Under the pieces are notes generated by a model, which worked only from the letters and a program-made list of their open reading frames with translations, was not told where the DNA came from and did not search any database. 64,000 nt of DNA from Pseudozobellia sp. WGM2 (GTDB lineage: Bacteria; Bacteroidota; Bacteroidia; Flavobacteriales; Flavobacteriaceae). The translations under genes and the position numbers were made by a program. Shown in pieces: positions 7,637-16,445 of this stretch. Location of the stretch: contig NZ_JADNYK010000006.1 of NCBI RefSeq assembly GCF_017810075.1, forward strand, positions 1-64,000, given 5' to 3'. Every line of letters starts with the position of its first letter. The first letter of the stretch is position 1.

Positions 7637-10471
7637 ATGTCCGATCAAAAAAGACTTTTCCTTTTAGATGCTTACGCCCTTATTTTCCGAGGCTATTATG
7701 CACTCATTAAAAACCCTCGAATTAATTCAAAGGGAATGGACACCTCTGCCATCATGGGTTTCATGAATTCATTGTTCGATGTGATCAAACGTGAAAAACC
7801 CGACCATTTGGCCGTATGTTTTGACAAAGGCGGAAGTGCCGAACGTACCGAGTTATTTCCTGAGTATAAAGCCAATAGAGACGAAACGCCCGACGCCATA
7901 CAGGTAGCCGTGCCATATATACAAGATATTTTAAAGGCCATGCACATCCCATCCGTAGTTTTAGAAGGCTGGGAAGCCGATGACATTATCGGCACCTTGT
8001 CAAAGCAGGCCGAAAAAGAAGGGTACAAAGTGTATATGGTTACTCCCGATAAAGATTTTGGCCAACTCGTTTCTGAGAACATTTTTATGTACCGCCCCGC
8101 AAGAATGGGTAACGGTATCGAAATATGGGGTATTCCTGAGATACAAAAACGATTCGGTGTCGAACGCCCTGAACAGGTAATCGATTATTTGGGCATGATG
8201 GGTGACGCTAGTGACAACATACCCGGTCTACCGGGTGTTGGAGACAAGACAGCCAAGAAATTTATAGAGCAATTCGGCTCGATGGAAGGCCTACTTGAGA
8301 ATACCGACCAGTTGAAAGGCAAAATGAAAGAGAAAGTAGAAGCCAATAAAGAACTTGGCCTTTTATCTAAAAAATTGGCCACAATCTGTATCGATTGTGA
8401 TGTGACCTTCAACGCTGAAGATTATGAACTTTCTAGGCCCAATAGTGAAAAAGTTCAAGAAATTTTTGAAGAACTGGAGTTCAGACGACTTAATGATCAA
8501 TTTATAAAGATCTTTTCAGGGGAAATTGATGATAATCAGACCCAGGTCAGCAGTACTGAAACTGCAAAAAAACAGGCACAACCTGCAGGCAGCGGTCAAT
8601 TTTCTTTATTCGGAGGAGGGGATGCGTCACCAGCAACCATCAAAGACAGTTCAAGCAGAAAGACGATTAAAGATGTGCCCCATGTATACCAAAGTGTTGC
8701 ACAGGGCATGGCCATGAAATTGTTTTTGCAAAATTTGATGAAGCAAAAATCGGTCTGTTTCGATACGGAAACGACTTCTTTGAATCCGTTGGAGGCCCAA
8801 CTGGTCGGTATCGCATTTTCGTGGGAAGCTACCAAGGGCTATTATATTCCTTTTCCAGAGGATAAAAATGAGGCTCAAGAACTGATCGAACAACTTCGAC
8901 CATTCTTTGAATCGGAAGCGATTGAAAAAATCGGTCAAAACCTGAAGTATGATATTAAGGTATTGAACAAATATAATGTTCAGGTAAACGGAAAGCTCTT
9001 TGATACAATGCTCGCCCATTATCTTATCAACCCTGATATGCGCCATAATATGGATGTGCTTTCGGAAACATACCTGAACTACACCCCTATTTCTATTACC
9101 GAGCTCATCGGAAAGAAAGGGAAAAACCAATTGAACATGCGTGACGTTCCCTTGGAAAAGCAAACGGAGTACGCAGTGGAAGATGCAGATATTACATTTC
9201 AGTTGTCTCAACAGTTTCGACCCGAATTATCGGAAGCAAAAACAGAAGACCTGTTCAACGATATAGAAGTGCCGTTGTTACGGGTTTTATCCGACATGGA
9301 ATTGGAAGGTATTAATCTCGATAAAGCCTTCTTGAATTCGCTTTCCGAAGATTTGACCAACGATATAAAAACTTTGGAAGAGAAAATTTACTCCAAAGCG
9401 GGTGAAGAATTCAATATAGGATCTCCCAAGCAATTAGGTGAAATACTCTTTAATAAAATGAAGTTGGTCGATAAGCCTAAGAAAACCAAAACGGGTCAAT
9501 ATTCGACTTCTGAAGATGTATTATCCTACCTAGCAAAAGACCATGAAATAATTCAACATGTATTGGATTACCGCGGGCTTACCAAATTAAAAAGCACCTA
9601 TGTCGATGCACTACCTGAACAGGTGCAACCGGCGACCGGCAGGGTGCACACTGATTATATGCAAACCGTTGCGGCAACGGGTCGCTTGAGCAGCAACAAC
9701 CCCAATCTTCAAAATATTCCCATACGAACAGAGCGAGGCAGACAGGTACGTAAAGCCTTTATTCCCAAAAATGAAAACTACACCTTACTCGCTGCGGATT
9801 ATTCACAGATTGAATTGAGAATTATTGCGGCCTTAAGTGAGGAGACCACCATGATCGAGGCTTTTAAAAACGGAGAAGACATTCATGCTTCTACAGCTTC
9901 GAAAGTCTTTAATGTACCAATTGATGAAGTAACCCGTGAACAACGAAGCAATGCTAAAACAGTCAACTTCGGTATTATTTATGGGGTTTCGGCATTCGGT
10001 CTAAGCAACCAGACCGATCTTTCTCGTTCAGAGGCCAAAGAACTTATCGATACCTACTACAAGACGTATCCAAAGCTACGTAACTACATGAGCGAACTGG
10101 TAGATTTCGCACGTGATAATGGTTATGTTCAGACCGTATTGGGCCGCCGCCGATATCTAAAAGATATCAATGGCAGTAATGCTGTTGTTCGCGGAGCTGC
10201 AGAGCGCAACGCTATCAATGCTCCTATTCAAGGTAGCGCTGCTGACATTATTAAAATCGCTATGATCAATATTCATAAAAAGTTTACAGAGGGCGAATAC
10301 AAGAGTAAAATGTTATTGCAGGTTCATGATGAATTGGTTTTTGATATCTATAAACCTGAATTGGAAATATTGAAACCCTTGATCAAATCTGAAATGGAAA
10401 ATGCCTTCAAACTCGCTGTTCCCCTGGATGTCGAACTAGGATTAGGCGAAAATTGGCTAGTAGCACATTAA
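7637..10471 (+). CDS. polA: DNA polymerase I
   Basis: A 944-residue family A polymerase with all three domains. The N-terminal 5'-3' exonuclease spans about residues 1-290. The 3'-5' proofreading domain spans about 350-530 and keeps its DTE motif (D376, E378) and YAVEDAD, so proofreading should be active, unlike in Gram-positive enzymes that have lost it. The polymerase domain includes motif A, ADYSQIELR (D721), and motif C, VHDELVFD (about residues 896-903). It fills Okazaki gaps and functions in excision repair. The start at 7637 gives MSDQKRLFLLDAYALIFRGYYA, the expected N-terminus. A linker near residues 295-340 is of low complexity. It is probably transcribed alone. Confidence 0.98.
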   Translation: MSDQKRLFLLDAYALIFRGYYALIKNPRINSKGMDTSAIMGFMNSLFDVIKREKPDHLAVCFDKGGSAERTELFPEYKANRDETPDAIQVAVPYIQDILKAMHIPSVVLEGWEADDIIGTLSKQAEKEGYKVYMVTPDKDFGQLVSENIFMYRPARMGNGIEIWGIPEIQKRFGVERPEQVIDYLGMMGDASDNIPGLPGVGDKTAKKFIEQFGSMEGLLENTDQLKGKMKEKVEANKELGLLSKKLATICIDCDVTFNAEDYELSRPNSEKVQEIFEELEFRRLNDQFIKIFSGEIDDNQTQVSSTETAKKQAQPAGSGQFSLFGGGDASPATIKDSSSRKTIKDVPHVYQSVAQGMAMKLFLQNLMKQKSVCFDTETTSLNPLEAQLVGIAFSWEATKGYYIPFPEDKNEAQELIEQLRPFFESEAIEKIGQNLKYDIKVLNKYNVQVNGKLFDTMLAHYLINPDMRHNMDVLSETYLNYTPISITELIGKKGKNQLNMRDVPLEKQTEYAVEDADITFQLSQQFRPELSEAKTEDLFNDIEVPLLRVLSDMELEGINLDKAFLNSLSEDLTNDIKTLEEKIYSKAGEEFNIGSPKQLGEILFNKMKLVDKPKKTKTGQYSTSEDVLSYLAKDHEIIQHVLDYRGLTKLKSTYVDALPEQVQPATGRVHTDYMQTVAATGRLSSNNPNLQNIPIRTERGRQVRKAFIPKNENYTLLAADYSQIELRIIAALSEETTMIEAFKNGEDIHASTASKVFNVPIDEVTREQRSNAKTVNFGIIYGVSAFGLSNQTDLSRSEAKELIDTYYKTYPKLRNYMSELVDFARDNGYVQTVLGRRRYLKDINGSNAVVRGAAERNAINAPIQGSAADIIKIAMINIHKKFTEGEYKSKMLLQVHDELVFDIYKPELEILKPLIKSEMENAFKLAVPLDVELGLGENWLVAH

Positions 10472-10525
10472 CACACAAATACCGAGTATTCACAACATTT
10501 ATTCGCAACCAAGCGATTCTTAGGT

Positions 10526-10533
10526 TAAATTTG
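10526..10533 (+). promoter_or_regulatory. Possible -7 promoter element for the T9SS-tail gene
   Basis: TAAATTTG matches the Bacteroidota -7 consensus TAnnTTTG, 38 bases before the start codon at 10572. No convincing TTG or TTTG -33 box is present at the usual distance, so this is a weak call. Confidence 0.3.
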
Positions 10534-10571
10534 GGCATACTATTTGTTAAAATAGAATTATTGTCTCGCAA

Positions 10572-10919
10572 ATGAAGGCTTATTATATAATTTTCGCGTT
10601 GGTTTTCACGGTATGTTCTACACATGCCCAGTCATCGGGCACAACTTTTTCAAGCGATATTTCCAAAATAAAAGTTGAACAGAAAATAAAAGTCTTCCCC
10701 AACCCAGCAACTAGCGTGGTCAATATTTTAGGACTAAAAAACAGTTCGAAAGCAGAAATATCAATCTTCGACATTTATGGCAATGTGGTATTGTCGCGTA
10801 AATGGGAGATTCGAAGAAATGCAGTAAACATCCCTATTTCATCCCTGACAACAGGAGCCTATATTATCACTATTCATTCAGACGAGCAGCACGTACGCAC
10901 CAAATTCTACAAAAAGTAG
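10572..10919 (+). CDS. Minimal secreted protein made almost only of a type IX sorting tail
   Basis: A 115-residue protein. Residues 1-20 are a Sec signal peptide ending THAQ. Residues 21-40 form a short linker, and residues 41-115 are a complete type A C-terminal sorting domain. The domain shows VFPNPATSVVNI, ISIFDIYGNVVLS, INISSL-like NIPISSLTTGAYIITI and a basic C-terminus. In the type IX secretion system such tails direct cargo through the outer membrane and are normally removed or anchored. Here there is almost no cargo. It lies between polA and the ribosomal operon as a single gene. A role as a small adaptor or decoy, or loss of an ancestral passenger, is possible, but nothing here decides it. 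Confidence 0.88.
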   Translation: MKAYYIIFALVFTVCSTHAQSSGTTFSSDISKIKVEQKIKVFPNPATSVVNILGLKNSSKAEISIFDIYGNVVLSRKWEIRRNAVNIPISSLTTGAYIITIHSDEQHVRTKFYKK

Positions 10920-11054
10920 AAGAATTACTTCTTTCTTTCTATTAACAATCTATCTTTGCCGCCCATTTGATTATCAAAATCATAGGAATAAATTTGTGCA
11001 ATCATTACTCGTTTATCAATGTCTATTAAAAAGAAAAATATTCTTTAATAACCA

Positions 11055-11085
11055 TTTGTAATTCAAGAGAATTAGTGTACATTTG
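11055..11085 (+). promoter_or_regulatory. Promoter of rplM-rpsI
   Basis: TTTG at 11055-11058, a 19-base spacer and TACATTTG at 11078-11085 match the Bacteroidota housekeeping promoter pattern (-33 TTTG/TTG, -7 TAnnTTTG). Transcription would start about 40 bases before the rplM GTG start. Confidence 0.75.
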
Positions 11086-11131
11086 CAGCCCGTTTATCGG
11101 GAGTGAAGTGTTTAATTAAAAAGTAACCGTA

Positions 11132-11587
11132 GTGGATACATTAAGTTATAAGACCGTTTCGGCCAATAAATCAACTGTAGAAAAACAGTGGTTATTGGTT
11201 GATGCCGAAGGGGAGACTTTGGGCCGTATGGCTTCAAAAGTGGCCAAAATGCTAAGGGGAAAACATAAGCCAAGCTTTACACCGCACGTTGATTGTGGTG
11301 ACAACGTTATTATCATCAATGCCGAAAAGGTAGAGATGAGCGGTAACAAATGGCAAGATAAAGTTTATTTGAGATACACAGGTTATCCTGGTGGACAGCG
11401 TTCCACTTCTGCAACGGAGCTTTTAGCCAAAAACCCAGCTCAAATTGTTGAGAAAGCGGTTAAGGGAATGCTTCCTAAAAACAGATTGGGCGCCGAACTT
11501 TTCAGAAACCTTAAGGTTTATGTAGGTGCTGAGCACAATCAAGAAGCACAAAAGCCAACGGTAATCAACTTAAAAGAATTCAAGTAA
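11132..11587 (+). CDS. rplM: 50S ribosomal protein L13
   Basis: A 151-residue L13 with the family hallmarks [19 protein letters not shown] and GMLPKNRLG. The start is GTG at 11132, giving [20 protein letters not shown]. No ATG lies at a sensible upstream position. It is co-transcribed with rpsI: the stop TAA and the next ATG overlap by one base (TAATG at 11585-11589), which suggests translational coupling. L13 is an early assembly protein of the large subunit. Confidence 0.98.
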   Translation: MDTLSYKTVSANKSTVEKQWLLVDAEGETLGRMASKVAKMLRGKHKPSFTPHVDCGDNVIIINAEKVEMSGNKWQDKVYLRYTGYPGGQRSTSATELLAKNPAQIVEKAVKGMLPKNRLGAELFRNLKVYVGAEHNQEAQKPTVINLKEFK

Positions 11588-11973
11588 TGGATACTATTCA
11601 CAAAATCGGAAGAAGAAAAACGGCTGTTGCCCGTGTTTACGTTTCCTCAGGAAAAGGAAACATTACCGTGAACCAAAGGGATTTGAACGATTACTTCCCT
11701 ACAGCTACACTTCAATACAAAGTAAAGCAACCTTTTGCCCTAACTAGCACTGAAGACACTTACGACGTAAAAGTAAACGTATACGGTGGCGGCATTACAG
11801 GTCAGGCCGAAGCTATTCGTTTGGCCCTATCAAGAGCGATGTGCGAGGTAGACGAAGAAAACCGTTTGACTCTTAAGCCGGAAGGTCTTCTTACTCGTGA
11901 TCCCAGAATGGTCGAACGTAAGAAATTCGGACAGAAGAAAGCCCGTAAGAAATTCCAGTTCTCTAAACGTTAA
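11587..11973 (+). CDS. rpsI: 30S ribosomal protein S9
   Basis: A 128-residue S9, with [15 protein letters not shown] at the N-terminus and the basic C-terminal tail ending [12 protein letters not shown] that reaches the P-site tRNA. The gene is translationally coupled to rplM through a one-base overlap and ends at a strong terminator, so rplM-rpsI form a complete operon. Confidence 0.98.
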   Translation: MDTIHKIGRRKTAVARVYVSSGKGNITVNQRDLNDYFPTATLQYKVKQPFALTSTEDTYDVKVNVYGGGITGQAEAIRLALSRAMCEVDEENRLTLKPEGLLTRDPRMVERKKFGQKKARKKFQFSKR

Positions 11974-11987
11974 CAAGAACAATATCT

Positions 11988-12028
11988 GGCATCTTCCTCT
12001 TTTGGGAGATGCCAATTTTTATATTTTT
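11988..12028 (+). terminator. Intrinsic terminator of rplM-rpsI
   Basis: The stem GGCATCTTCC/GGGAGATGCC (11988-11997 with 12004-12013, one G-T pair) is followed by AATTTTTATATTTTT. It separates the L13/S9 operon from rpsB. Confidence 0.88.
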
Positions 12029-12047
12029 AACCTAAGTTCATTGAAAG

Positions 12048-12201
12048 TTCGCCACTCGGCGAATAAATTAAAAACTATACTCTTTAAAGAAGATAGTTCA
12101 TCGGGAGACCCAAAAGACACTCAGTTGGACGGGCACCGTTAGTTTAGCATCTAAATGCAAGAGGCTCTTCAATTATTTTAAATAATTGGGGTACCACTCT
12201 T
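12048..12201 (+). promoter_or_regulatory. Structured leader upstream of rpsB, candidate autoregulatory element
   Basis: The 5' region of rpsB contains several small perfect hairpins: TTCGCC/GGCGAA (12048-12063), TTTAG/CTAAA (12043 in the second block, 12143-12155) and CAATTATT/AATAATTG (12170-12188). The last is enclosed by AAGAG/CTCTT (12159-12163 with 12197-12201). No T-run follows, so this is not a simple terminator. Ribosomal protein S2 represses its own operon through a leader in some bacteria. That this leader does the same is an inference. Confidence 0.45.
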
Positions 12202-12237
12202 ACATTGCCTATTCAACAGAACGTAAACTAAATTAAA

Positions 12238-13371
12238 ATGGCGAAAGTCGAAGTAAAACAATTATTGGAAGCTGGTGTGCATTTCGGACACCTTACACGA
12301 AAGTGGAACCCTAACATGGCGCCCTACATCTACATGGAGCGTAACGGTATTCACGTAATCAACCTTTACAAAACAGTTGCAAAATTAGAGGAGTCTAAAG
12401 AGGCCCTTAAAAAAATTGCTGCATCTGGGCGAAAAATTCTTTTCGTTGCCACAAAAAAACAAGCAAAAGACATTGTTGCCGATAAGGTTTCTAATGTAAA
12501 CATGCCTTACATCACTGAAAGATGGCCTGGTGGTATGTTGACCAATTTCGTTACTATCAGAAAGGCGGTTAAGAAAATGGCCTCGATCGATCGTATGAAA
12601 AAAGACGGTACTTTCAATACCTTATCTAAAAAAGAGCGTCTTCAAGTTGACCGTTTGCGTGCAAAATTAGAGAAAAACTTAGGTTCTATTTCAGATATGA
12701 CACGTTTACCTGGTGCTTTATTTATTGTTGACACCATGCGTGAGCACATTGCCGTGAAAGAAGCTCAGAAATTGAACATTCCTATTTTCGCAATGGTAGA
12801 TACCAACTCTGACCCAAGAGATGTTGATTATTTGATACCATCTAACGATGATGCCTCTAAATCTATCGACATTATCATGTCTGAGGTTACCGGTGCTATT
12901 GCCGATGGTTTGGCAGAGAGAAAATCTGAAAAACAATCAGATAAAGAAGGTTCAGATGCACCTAAGAAAGAGTCGAAAGAAAAGGCAGCCAAACCAGCTC
13001 CAACTCCTGAAACAGTAGAAACTAAAGCTCCTCCGGTTGTCGCTAAAACTCCAAAACCTGAAGTTGATGTTGAGGCCACTAAAGAAGCTGTAGAAGCCGA
13101 TAAAAAATCAGAGGCTAATGCCGATGACTTGACCAAAATCGAAGGTGTTGGCCCTAAAGCCGCAGAAGCTTTGGTGAAAGCAGGTTTGGCTTCTTATGCT
13201 GACATAGCTAAAGGAGACCCGGAAAACATTAAAGAGATTTTGACCGAGGCCAGTTCAAGAATGGCTCATTTAGACCCTACTTCTTGGCCTAAGCAAGCAC
13301 AGATGGCAGCTGATGGCAAATGGGACGAGCTTAAGGAATGGCAAGATAGCGTTAAAGGCGGTGTAGAATAA
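12238..13371 (+). CDS. rpsB: 30S ribosomal protein S2 with a C-terminal helix-hairpin-helix extension
   Basis: A 377-residue protein, against about 230-260 in most bacteria. Residues 1 to about 225 are canonical S2 (LLEAGVHFGHLTRKWNPNM, ITERWPGGMLTNF, DTNSDPR). Residues 226-295 form a low-complexity Lys/Glu/Ala/Pro linker. Residues 296-377 carry a helix-hairpin-helix-like domain, with LTKIEGVGPKAAEALVKAG and the following ADIAKGDPENIKEIL. The same reading frame runs through without interruption. S2 is needed to bind S1 and to initiate translation. The extension may add nucleic-acid binding to the ribosome's mRNA exit side, which is inference. It precedes tsf as in most bacteria. Confidence 0.97.
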   Translation: MAKVEVKQLLEAGVHFGHLTRKWNPNMAPYIYMERNGIHVINLYKTVAKLEESKEALKKIAASGRKILFVATKKQAKDIVADKVSNVNMPYITERWPGGMLTNFVTIRKAVKKMASIDRMKKDGTFNTLSKKERLQVDRLRAKLEKNLGSISDMTRLPGALFIVDTMREHIAVKEAQKLNIPIFAMVDTNSDPRDVDYLIPSNDDASKSIDIIMSEVTGAIADGLAERKSEKQSDKEGSDAPKKESKEKAAKPAPTPETVETKAPPVVAKTPKPEVDVEATKEAVEADKKSEANADDLTKIEGVGPKAAEALVKAGLASYADIAKGDPENIKEILTEASSRMAHLDPTSWPKQAQMAADGKWDELKEWQDSVKGGVE

Positions 13372-13406
13372 ACTATACTTTCTTAGAAAATTAAATATAA
13401 CATAAC

Positions 13407-13453
13407 ATTTGCTTGAAGACGTAATGTGAAAGCGTTCATATCTTCAAGCAAAT
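13407..13453 (+). promoter_or_regulatory. Long perfect inverted repeat between rpsB and tsf
   Basis: ATTTGCTTGAAGA (13407-13419) is exactly mirrored by TCTTCAAGCAAAT (13441-13453), a 13-bp perfect stem. The 21-base loop contains a second hairpin, TGAA/TTCA. No T-run follows, so it is not a typical terminator. It ends 18 bases before the tsf start and may act as an RNA processing, attenuation or stability element setting the S2 to EF-Ts ratio. Confidence 0.6.
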
Positions 13454-13471
13454 TGCAAAACAGCATATAAA

Positions 13472-14296
13472 ATGGCAAAAATTACAGCCGCAGAAGTTAA
13501 TAAACTTAGAAAAACTACAGGCGCAGGTATGATGGACTGCAAAAAAGCCTTGGTAGAAGCCGAAGGTGATTTCGATAAAGCAATCGAAATTCTTCGTAAA
13601 AAAGGACAAAAAGTTGCCGCTAAGAGAGCCGACAGAGATTCTTCTGAAGGTGCAGCTATCGCCAAGGTGAATTCTGACAGCAATGAAGGTGTCATTATCT
13701 CATTGAATTGCGAAACCGACTTCGTAGCCAAAAACGATACTTTTGTAACATTGGCCAATGAATTGGCAGACCTTGCATTAGGCTTTGAAAACAAAGATGC
13801 TTTTCTAGCTGCAGATTTTAAAGGAATGACCGTTCAAGAAAAATTGACCGAACAAACCGGTGTTATCGGTGAAAAGATTGAAATCGGTGGTTTTGAAAAA
13901 CTAAGCGCTCCTTTCGTAGGAAGTTATATTCACGCCGGCAACAAAATTGCAGTTCTTACAGGTCTTTCAGCAAATGTTGATGGTGCCGAAACTGCAGCAA
14001 AAGATGTTGCTATGCAAGCGGCAGCAATGAACCCTGTGGCATTGAACGAAGAAGGTGTTGATCAAACGGTTATCGACAAAGAAATCGAGATTGCGAAAGA
14101 TCAATTACGTCAAGAAGGCAAGCCAGAAGAAATGTTGGATAACATTGCTAAAGGTAAATTAAAGCGTTTCTTCAAAGACAACACCTTAATCAATCAAGCT
14201 TTCATTAAAGACAGCAAGTTAAGTGTTTCTCAATACTTGAAATCTGTAGATTCTAATCTAGAGGTTATCGGATTTAAAAGAGTTGCTTTAGGCTAA
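13472..14296 (+). CDS. tsf: Elongation factor Ts
   Basis: A 274-residue EF-Ts. The N-terminal UBA-like domain contains KLRKTTGAGMMDCKKALVEAEGD, and the core contains SLNCETDFVAKNDTFVTL, both diagnostic. It recharges EF-Tu by exchanging GDP for GTP. It follows rpsB after about 100 bases that hold the inverted repeat. A strong terminator follows. Confidence 0.98.
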   Translation: MAKITAAEVNKLRKTTGAGMMDCKKALVEAEGDFDKAIEILRKKGQKVAAKRADRDSSEGAAIAKVNSDSNEGVIISLNCETDFVAKNDTFVTLANELADLALGFENKDAFLAADFKGMTVQEKLTEQTGVIGEKIEIGGFEKLSAPFVGSYIHAGNKIAVLTGLSANVDGAETAAKDVAMQAAAMNPVALNEEGVDQTVIDKEIEIAKDQLRQEGKPEEMLDNIAKGKLKRFFKDNTLINQAFIKDSKLSVSQYLKSVDSNLEVIGFKRVALG

Positions 14297-14315
14297 TTCT
14301 TTTAAAATAGAAATA

Positions 14316-14352
14316 ACAAAAAACCCGCAACATGAGTTGCGGGTTTTTTTAT
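14316..14352. terminator. Bidirectional terminator between tsf and the M61 peptidase gene
   Basis: The stem AAACCCGCAA/TTGCGGGTTT (14321-14330 with 14336-14345 approximately) has A-run and T-run flanks on both sides. It serves the plus-strand tsf and the minus-strand peptidase, whose stop lies 55 bases beyond. Confidence 0.92.
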
Positions 14353-14406
14353 TCTCAATGAGCATCAGTACTTGCGATCTTAAGATATTAAGAGCGAATT
14401 CACTGA

Positions 14407-16272
14407 TTAACCTTTAAGCCAATTCTCTCTCAATTGAGCTTCTTTAGCACTTACGCCTTCTACAGGAACAATCGTATCGACCTGCAATGTCGGGGTGCCA
14501 GCCTCCCCTTCTAAAAACATTTTTTCACCGTCTCTAACAATTTTCATGGTGACTTGTTTATCAGGAGACCAACTGAAACTCTGACCTATAATATTTCTAA
14601 TGGCTTCTAAATCAATCTCAGTACCATTTATAGCTTTTAGCACATCTCCACCTTCTATACCAAGTCCTTCGAAGAAACTACTAAGCTGAATGCCCTTTCT
14701 TATATATATCTCGTTACTTTCATTTACATCTATAAAAGGATTTTCCCCATCTAGAAAATATCCTGTTCGCTTTTCCACAGCTTTCCTTTGAAGACCAACC
14801 TTCGAAAGGTATTCTTCATAGTCAACAGGAGTATTACCAATTACATGTGTATCGAAAAAATTTCTGATTTCGGGGTATGTCATTGCCACAATTTCATCTA
14901 TCAAATCAGCATCTTCAAAAGGTGTATCTTTCCCGTACTTTTTTGAAAGCTCTTTCATAAGCCATAACACGCCTTTTTCACCATTACTTAATTTTCTAAG
15001 TTCAATATCCAAAGCCATATTAATCAAAGCCCCCTTCTCATACACATTAGCGTAATTCTTCTCATAGGGTTCTTTCAATATATTTTTACTCATGGTAGTA
15101 AAAGACATATTGTCGTCATAAGCCTTGGCATTATTAATTTTATCGACGATTCGGGTGTAGAATTCCTCTTCGTCGATTAAGCCTTGTTGAATCTGAAAAA
15201 GATTGGCAAAATATTCCGTAGTTCCTTCATACATCCACAAATGCTGAGACATTTTTGGGTCATTGAAATCAAAATATTGAACCTCCTTTGAGTGTACGCT
15301 CAAAGGTGTTACAATGTGAAAAAACTCATGGGAGACCACATCAACCATGGCCTGCTCTAAGCGCTCTTTAGGCAACGCCTCCGGCAATACGACTACTGTT
15401 GAAGTGTGATGTTCCAATGCTCCAAAACCTGATGCATCATTCGGCTCATAAGTCGATAAATATAGAAGAATATTGTACTCTTTTGTAGCGTCAATTGGCC
15501 CTAAAAAGGCCTTTTGTGCCCCCATCATCTTCTCCATTCGTTCTTTAAGGCTCGTTGCAGTATAGACTCCGTTCGGTGAATATACATTTATGGCAACCTT
15601 AATATCTTTAATTTGAAATGTTTCCGTATTGGGTTCGGCATATTGAATCGGGTTATCGATGACCTCAAAATATCGGTTTGCCAGAAACACATCGGCAGTA
15701 TCATTCTTGACCTCTAAAACCTTATTTTGCAAAGATGTTGTTGCTTTTAAATCGGTCGGATGCGAAACGGTAATTTCATAGGGCACCTCCTTTAAACCTT
15801 TAAAATACCCGACAAAACCATGCAGGTTCAACATGAAGTTTTCCCCAGCTAAAATATTCGTCCCTGATGGTGAAAACACCTTGTCATCAACTTCGCTTTC
15901 GGTATCGTAGGTATCATTGACCAAATAGGTGACTTTATCCAGTTGTTTGCCATTTGCAATTTTCCAGGTATTATCATCTTCCTTCGAAAAATCAAGCTCT
16001 TTGCCATCGTAATCAAAAGCCTTAAAGCCTTCGATATATTTACCATAGTTATCTTCACTATAAGTACCAGGCACCGTCTTAGGAATATAAAAGAGCACTT
16101 CATCAGTTGTAAAAGAACCCGGATCAATAGCAACCTTGACTTTATCATCAATCACATTGTTTAAATCTAAAGAAGCAAGTATTGGAGTTTTATCGGCAGT
16201 AAGCAATGCCCTAGTCGAACCGCAACCGTAAAGCACGGCAATTGTCAAAATGCAGACATATAATCTCTTCAT
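14407..16272 (-). CDS. M61-family (glycyl aminopeptidase-type) metallopeptidase, lipoprotein
   Basis: The chosen start at 16272 gives MKRLYVCILTIAVLYGCGS, a lipoprotein signal with a cysteine at residue 17. The longer frame adds 13 residues that spoil the signal. The chain is 621 residues. The zinc site is HEFFH (H315), with the downstream glutamate in WMYEGTTEYFAN, as in the gluzincin M61 family. Before it comes the family N-terminal beta domain. After it, near residues 520-590, is a PDZ-like domain (EIYIRKGIQLSSFFEGLGI). The protein probably sits in the periplasm or on the outer membrane and trims peptides. It is divergent from pyrH, monocistronic, and ends at the shared terminator. Confidence 0.92.
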   Translation of the reverse strand: MKRLYVCILTIAVLYGCGSTRALLTADKTPILASLDLNNVIDDKVKVAIDPGSFTTDEVLFYIPKTVPGTYSEDNYGKYIEGFKAFDYDGKELDFSKEDDNTWKIANGKQLDKVTYLVNDTYDTESEVDDKVFSPSGTNILAGENFMLNLHGFVGYFKGLKEVPYEITVSHPTDLKATTSLQNKVLEVKNDTADVFLANRYFEVIDNPIQYAEPNTETFQIKDIKVAINVYSPNGVYTATSLKERMEKMMGAQKAFLGPIDATKEYNILLYLSTYEPNDASGFGALEHHTSTVVVLPEALPKERLEQAMVDVVSHEFFHIVTPLSVHSKEVQYFDFNDPKMSQHLWMYEGTTEYFANLFQIQQGLIDEEEFYTRIVDKINNAKAYDDNMSFTTMSKNILKEPYEKNYANVYEKGALINMALDIELRKLSNGEKGVLWLMKELSKKYGKDTPFEDADLIDEIVAMTYPEIRNFFDTHVIGNTPVDYEEYLSKVGLQRKAVEKRTGYFLDGENPFIDVNESNEIYIRKGIQLSSFFEGLGIEGGDVLKAINGTEIDLEAIRNIIGQSFSWSPDKQVTMKIVRDGEKMFLEGEAGTPTLQVDTIVPVEGVSAKEAQLRENWLKG

Positions 16273-16445
16273 AAATATATATTTATAATTTAGATGGATG
16301 TTCTTATACAAAATGTTGCAAGAATATAAAATTTAACAGAATTGCCCATCATTATTAGGAAATAATTAAGGTTGATACTATCTGCAACATCGCTATCACA
16401 CCCTAACATTTTTTGATTATTTTTGCCTCAACGAAATTGTAACCG

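Noticed and set aside
8651-9211. 186-codon minus-strand open frame in polA
   Set aside because: It lies antisense to the polA exonuclease domain and lacks any recognisable domain.
10951-10958. TATCTTTG as a second promoter for rplM
   Set aside because: It matches TAnnTTTG, but no -33 TTG/TTTG box lies at the right distance and the better-spaced promoter at 11055-11085 is closer to rplM.
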